A stretch of 9,516 nt of DNA from Bacteroidota bacterium (GTDB lineage: Bacteria; Bacteroidota; Ignavibacteria; Ignavibacteriales; Ignavibacteriaceae), in contig JAUZPC010000082.1 in NCBI GenBank assembly GCA_030706105.1, forward strand, positions 1 to 9,516, read 5' to 3'. The translations under genes were made by a program, and so were the position numbers. This document shows, piece by piece, positions 5,727 to 9,516 of the stretch. Under the pieces are notes generated by a model. The model saw only the letters and a program-made list of their open reading frames with translations, did not search any database and was not told the DNA's origin. The stretch's first letter is position 1. Every line of letters starts with the position of its first letter.

Positions 5727-8360
5727 TTAATTTGGACCAGATGATTTAGGTAGCAAAATAACAAAACTTGTACCCTTGCCCACTTCTGAAAGGACACGGA
5801 TGCTCCCTTTATTTTTCTTGACAAGTTCATTGCATAGCATTAGACCAAGTCCGGAACCTTCTTCTCCATTTGTACCCTTTGTAGTAAAAGCAGCATCAAT
5901 AGAGAAAAGATTTTCGATTAGATTCTGTGGAATGCCGACACCATTATCGGAGACTAATATTTCAATCATCTCGCTTTCCTCTCTGGCATTAATAAGTACC
6001 TCTCCCCCTAAATTAGTAAACTTTATTGCATTTGAAATTAAATTTCTTAATACAGTTAAAAGCATATTTTGATCACCAGAGATATAAATATCAGGATTTA
6101 CAAGATTATTGAAAGAAATACTTTTATTAGTAGTAGCTGACCTAAAAAGTTGTTCCAGCTCTTCTATAATATTGAATAGATTAATAGTCTTTGGTTTAAA
6201 TTCAGTCTTACCTAATTGGAGTCTTGACCATTCTAATAAATTATTTAACAATTCATAAATTTTCTTTGCTGTTGTGTGCATTACTTCAGCAGATCTGGTA
6301 ATATCTTCTTTTTCGAAATTATCGATGTTATTTGCCAAACCTTCCAGAAGCCCCATAAATCCGGAAAATGGGCCCCTTAAGTCATGAGCAATTATTGAAA
6401 ATAGCTTATCTTTGGCGGCATTGACTTCTTTTAACTCTTCATTTTGTTTATGAATAATTTTTTCTTCTTTAGTTCTTTTAGTGACATCCGTAACCATAAC
6501 TGCAAAATGATTTTTTTTAGGTGAGTAGGCATAAACAGAAAAATATTTATCCAATTCTGCTGCTAAATTTTCAAAATGAATAGGGATACCTGTTAAAGCT
6601 ACCTGTCCATACACTTCAATCCAGTAATTTTCAATATTCGGTAAAACTTCCCGCACCGTCTTGCCAATTATATTTTCTCTCTTTAATCCTGTTATTTTCT
6701 CGTAACTTTCATTGATTTCTAAGAACCTATAATCTACTACCTTACCGTCTTTGTCCTGAATAATTTCATGAAAAGCCAAACCCTGATCCATTTCTGAAAC
6801 AATCATTCTATATTGTTCTTCACTTTTAATAAGGGCTTCCTCAATGGTTTTCTTTTCTGTTATATCGGTTGCCATACTAATAATAGCAGACCTTCCATCT
6901 GCGAGTCTGCCCAAAGCAGCAGATCGGATGTCCCAGATCAAACATTTACCATCTCTGGTTTTTATATAATATTCTCCATCCTTTATTATGCTATCCTTGT
7001 CATAAGATATATCAGGACTATCATGTCTATGATATTCTGATTTAAGACCGGCCAATTCTTTCCACATTGAAACTTTTGGCATGTCCCTGAATGTATAACC
7101 GGTGAGTCTAACCCATGCAGCATTAAGGAACTGCACTTCACCATCCTCAGTATGAATCATGATTGGATAAGGAGCATTCTCAACTGCACGTCTCAATCTC
7201 AATTCACTCTCTTTTATTAAAGATTCTGAGAACTTTCTTTCTGAAATATCTTTAATAAAAGCAATAATCAAGTTGTTTTCAGGATTAAAAGTAGTACTAA
7301 CCTCAACATCAATAGAGCTTCCGTCTTTCTTCCTAAATTTAGTCTCAAAGCGGTCAAAACCGAAAGCATGAATTTTCATGGTGTGCTCTTTTACATCTTC
7401 TGAACTTTCCAGCATATCAATCTGGCTAATAGACATATTAAGCAGCTCCTGCCTGCTATATCCAAGCAAAGAACAGCATGCAGGATTTACATCAATTAAT
7501 TTTCCATCTGCATCATTTATCCAAAACCCATCAATGGAAACCTTAATAATAGCTTCAAATTTACCGGCACTTTCTCTTAACAATGTTTCGGCTTGCACCT
7601 TTGCCGTTACGTTTAGCACAAAACAAGTAAGCCCGATCAATTTACCTTTTAAATTATATATAGGATTCCAATGACTTTCCCAATATACCGTAGAAGATTT
7701 TTCATCAGAATGCTCTTCAATTGTTATAAAACTTTCTCCTGATAAAGCCCTGTCAATATTCTCCTTTACCCTCTCTCTAAATTGCTGTTCTGAAAAAACA
7801 TCAAGCATATTCATACCAATTTCGATTTCTTTTCCCCAATATTTATAAATTGCTTCTTTATGTTTTTTATTAAATGAAAGATATTTATAATCTTTACCCA
7901 CAACAAACAAGTAAATTTCTTCTGAACTTTCTAATACCGCATTTAACAGCACATCAGTTTTTTTGACTTCTTTATGTGCATCAAATAACTTAAATGCCAT
8001 TTTTACTACGGCCAAAAGTACCGTACTTCTGGAATCCTTTACAACAAAGCCATAAGAAGTAATTTGATCTGTCTTTTCAACAAACTCCCTTTCAGTATGT
8101 GAGGAGAGGAAAACTATAGGAACATCATTTATTTTAAGAATTTCTTTAGCTGTTTCAATACCGTCTTTGCCGGCACCTAAATCAATATCCATAATAATAA
8201 GATCGATAGGGATAATATTCTCTTTGTAAAACTTAACAGCTTCTTCTCCGTTAACTGCCTGATAAACAATATATCCCTCATTTTTAAGCCAGTTGGTTTC
8301 CAATAAAGCTATTATTGCTTCATCTTCCACCAAGAGTATTTGTTTAGATTGTATCGCCAA
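5727..8360 (-). CDS. Cytoplasmic hybrid sensor histidine kinase, REC-PAS x4-HisKA-HATPase (877 aa)
   Basis: This is the first gene of the tandem kinase trio in transcription order. The receiver domain (about 6-125) has E12/D13/E14, predicted phospho-acceptor D58 (IIMDIDLG), S86 and K108, and is closer to the receiver of the middle kinase than to that of the last one. Four PAS modules lie at about 137-255, 263-374, 385-503 and 511-628, ending LNVT, KDIS, TDIT and TDVT. The last is a close relative of the first PAS of the middle kinase. The kinase core has H659 (AHDLRGPF), N773/N777, the G1 box DNGVG (805-809) and the G2 box GSGLGL (835-840). There is no transmembrane segment and no output domain, so it is probably a soluble integrator passing phosphate to an unlinked regulator. 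The TTG start is well supported: an in-frame TAA immediately precedes it, GAGGA lies 5 nt upstream, and the next in-frame ATG (residue 57) is inside the receiver. A TonB-dependent receptor gene diverges from it 251 bp away. Confidence 0.93.
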   Translation of the reverse strand: MAIQSKQILLVEDEAIIALLETNWLKNEGYIVYQAVNGEEAVKFYKENIIPIDLIIMDIDLGAGKDGIETAKEILKINDVPIVFLSSHTEREFVEKTDQITSYGFVVKDSRSTVLLAVVKMAFKLFDAHKEVKKTDVLLNAVLESSEEIYLFVVGKDYKYLSFNKKHKEAIYKYWGKEIEIGMNMLDVFSEQQFRERVKENIDRALSGESFITIEEHSDEKSSTVYWESHWNPIYNLKGKLIGLTCFVLNVTAKVQAETLLRESAGKFEAIIKVSIDGFWINDADGKLIDVNPACCSLLGYSRQELLNMSISQIDMLESSEDVKEHTMKIHAFGFDRFETKFRKKDGSSIDVEVSTTFNPENNLIIAFIKDISERKFSESLIKESELRLRRAVENAPYPIMIHTEDGEVQFLNAAWVRLTGYTFRDMPKVSMWKELAGLKSEYHRHDSPDISYDKDSIIKDGEYYIKTRDGKCLIWDIRSAALGRLADGRSAIISMATDITEKKTIEEALIKSEEQYRMIVSEMDQGLAFHEIIQDKDGKVVDYRFLEINESYEKITGLKRENIIGKTVREVLPNIENYWIEVYGQVALTGIPIHFENLAAELDKYFSVYAYSPKKNHFAVMVTDVTKRTKEEKIIHKQNEELKEVNAAKDKLFSIIAHDLRGPFSGFMGLLEGLANNIDNFEKEDITRSAEVMHTTAKKIYELLNNLLEWSRLQLGKTEFKPKTINLFNIIEELEQLFRSATTNKSISFNNLVNPDIYISGDQNMLLTVLRNLISNAIKFTNLGGEVLINAREESEMIEILVSDNGVGIPQNLIENLFSIDAAFTTKGTNGEEGSGLGLMLCNELVKKNKGSIRVLSEVGKGTSFVILLPKSSGPN

Positions 8361-8372
8361 TTATTTCCTCAT
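8361..8372 (-). promoter_or_regulatory. Ribosome binding site GAGGA fixing a TTG start, overlapping a 3-codon mini-ORF
   Basis: On the minus strand GAGGA occupies 8370-8366, five bases before the TTG at 8360. The same bases form ATG-AGG-AAA-TAA (8372-8361), whose stop directly abuts the TTG in the same frame. This supports TTG as the true start, since no upstream extension is possible. Whether the mini-ORF is translated is unknown; it may simply be a by-product of the Shine-Dalgarno sequence. Confidence 0.55.
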
Positions 8373-8395
8373 CGTTGTTTCTTTTTGAAATAGCA

Positions 8396-8427
8396 CAAAC
8401 TATTAGGTATCTCAGTCATCCCTACAA
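8396..8427 (-). promoter_or_regulatory. Possible Bacteroidota-type promoter for the kinase cluster
   Basis: On the minus strand a TTG (8427-8425) is followed 19 nt later by TAATAGTTTG (8405-8396). This resembles the Bacteroidota pattern of TTTG, a spacer, then TAnnTTTG, though the downstream element is off by one base in its internal spacing. It would give a 5' leader of roughly 30 nt before the TTG start. The match is imperfect and the region is AT-rich, so this is only a candidate. Confidence 0.22.
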
Positions 8428-8467
8428 TTTCAACACGCTTTAACAAGTTATAATTATTTAACTTAAC

Positions 8468-8510
8468 ATAAATGATCATTAGGATTAAATATAGTACTTT
8501 GATCATTTAT
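8468..8510. promoter_or_regulatory. 11-bp inverted repeat between divergent genes, candidate operator
   Basis: ATAAATGATCA (8468-8478) and TGATCATTTAT (8500-8510) are exact reverse complements with a 21-nt loop. Each arm contains the palindrome TGATCA, with centres 27 bp apart, and the left one extends to AATGATCATT (8471-8480). It sits in the 251-bp region between the divergent kinase and receptor genes, about 100 bp from either start, where a dimeric regulator could act on both. It could instead be a stem-loop or a chance AT-rich match. The rest of 8361-8611 is AT-rich, includes another palindrome (TTATAATATTATAA, 8543-8556), and shows no gene. Confidence 0.4.
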
Positions 8511-8611
8511 TTATTATTCGTAATTTTCCTTAACTCTTTTACTTATAATATTATAAAGTAATATTAATATAAAAGAATAATTATACTATTCAAAAAACAT
8601 TAATCAACATT

Positions 8612-9516
8612 ATGAAAATTAAATTTCTACTTATTTTAACGTTTTTACCGTTTTTATTATTTGCCCAGTCAGGCTCCCAGAAGCACACAATAGCCGGGAC
8701 TGTTGTGGACTCTGCAACGGGGCAAAAGCTGCCTTCGGTTAATGTTGTTGTATTTTCAAAAAATAACGACAAATTGATTTCGGGCACTGCTACAAACTTA
8801 GCAGGCAAATTTTCCATTAAAGACGTAAACAAAGACAGTGTTTACATAAAAGTAAGTTTGATAGGTTATAATACAATTAGAATTGATACTGTATTGTCAC
8901 AGAAAACCACTACTTTCTCATCAATTAAAATTGGTGTTTCCAGCGTAGCAATGAATGAAATTGTAGTTAGCGGTAACAAGCCTATGGTGGAATTCCAGGC
9001 AGATAAAAATATAATTAATGTTGACAGAATACCCGGAGCAACAGGTTCACTGGTTGACGCCCTTGCTAACTCCGGAATGGTTGACGTTGATCCCTCTTCA
9101 AAGAAAGTGAGCCTGAGAGGCCAAAGTCTTGAAATATGGATTGATGGCAAGCCTTCAGCAATGGGAGATGTAATGTTATCATCATTGCCGGCAGAATCAG
9201 TTGAAAAAGTTGAGTTAATAACAAATCCATCAGCCAAAGACAATCCGGAAGGAAGTTCAGCCATACTGAACATTATAACTAAAAAAGGATTATTAGATAA
9301 TATTTCCGGCTCGGTATCACTTAATGCTTCAACACAGAACAGCCATTACGGTTCTTTAAGGCTCGGCTACAAAACCGGTAAATTTAATGTCTATGGGGGA
9401 GTTTTCGGATACATCGGGGAGTTTAAAAGCGATAATACATCAAACAGCACATCTTATGAAAGTCTTTTGAACTACCTGCAGACAAGTAACGGAACGAATG
9501 AATATTTCGGCAATTC
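8612..9516 (+). CDS. TonB-dependent outer-membrane receptor, N-terminal part (301 codons, cut by window edge)
   Basis: The frame opens at ATG 8612 and runs past the window end. Residues 1-18 form a signal peptide (MKIK, a leucine/phenylalanine-rich core, predicted cleavage after FA before QS). Residues about 25-108 are a carboxypeptidase-regulatory-like beta-sandwich (TIAGTVVDSATGQKLPSVNV, LAGKFSI, VSLIGYNTI), the usual N-terminal extension of Bacteroidota receptors. NEIVVSG (115-121) resembles the TonB-box/plug junction. The plug follows at about 125-225, with VSLRGQSLEIWIDGKPS and SVEKVELITNPSAKDNPEGSSAILNIITKK, which is close to the subgroup with an OMP_b-brl_3-type barrel. The barrel begins at about 230. 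It would sit in the outer membrane and use TonB energy for uptake of an unknown substrate. No strong Shine-Dalgarno precedes the ATG, as is common in this group. It diverges from the kinase cluster. Confidence 0.93.
   Translation, partial: MKIKFLLILTFLPFLLFAQSGSQKHTIAGTVVDSATGQKLPSVNVVVFSKNNDKLISGTATNLAGKFSIKDVNKDSVYIKVSLIGYNTIRIDTVLSQKTTTFSSIKIGVSSVAMNEIVVSGNKPMVEFQADKNIINVDRIPGATGSLVDALANSGMVDVDPSSKKVSLRGQSLEIWIDGKPSAMGDVMLSSLPAESVEKVELITNPSAKDNPEGSSAILNIITKKGLLDNISGSVSLNASTQNSHYGSLRLGYKTGKFNVYGGVFGYIGEFKSDNTSNSTSYESLLNYLQTSNGTNEYFGN

Noticed and set aside
8543..8556. 14-bp AT palindrome upstream of the receptor as an operator
   Set aside because: It contains no G or C and sits in very AT-rich DNA, so it is weak evidence. 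The TGATCA-containing repeat nearby is the better candidate.
8866..9273. Minus-strand open frames at 8590-8832 and 8866-9273
   Set aside because: Both are antisense to the receptor gene, whose signal peptide, regulatory-like domain and plug motifs are clear.

Overview
The window looks like chromosomal DNA from a member of the Bacteroidota/Ignavibacteriota group. Three things point there: a type IX secretion (T9SS) C-terminal sorting tail at the left edge, a TonB-dependent outer-membrane receptor with an N-terminal carboxypeptidase-regulatory-like domain at the right edge, and AT-rich intergenic DNA with few Shine-Dalgarno sites. The exact genus cannot be read from the sequence.

Layout. (1) 1-154, plus strand: the last 50 codons of a secreted or surface protein ending in a T9SS type A-like sorting domain. 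(2) 154-348: a gap between convergent genes, holding a short 7-bp tandem repeat that begins on the last base of the stop codon, then two predicted hairpins. The second hairpin resembles dispersed intergenic (REP/MITE-like) repeats. (3) 349-8360, minus strand: three consecutive large paralogous sensor kinases, transcribed right to left in the order 5727-8360, 3069-5546, 349-2991. Each is REC - PAS array - HisKA - HATPase, with no transmembrane segment and no DNA-binding output domain. The REC and kinase ends are conserved between copies; the sensory middles differ (four PAS; PAS-PocR-PAS; four PAS). All three appear to start with TTG. (4) 8361-8611: a 251-bp AT-rich divergent intergenic region with an 11-bp inverted repeat centred on two TGATCA sites. 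(5) 8612-9516, plus strand: the first 301 codons of a TonB-dependent receptor, cut by the window edge.

Working together (inference). The kinases look like cytoplasmic signal integrators. The N-terminal receiver could take phosphate from another kinase or from the protein's own catalytic core, and the PAS/PocR modules would sense small ligands or redox state. No separate response regulator, phosphotransfer protein or transcription factor is encoded here, so the output partner must lie elsewhere. The divergent TonB-dependent receptor could be a regulated target, but adjacency is the only support. I found no CRISPR array, tRNA, rRNA, transposase or complete new system. The most notable content is the tandem set of kinases with exchanged sensory cores.
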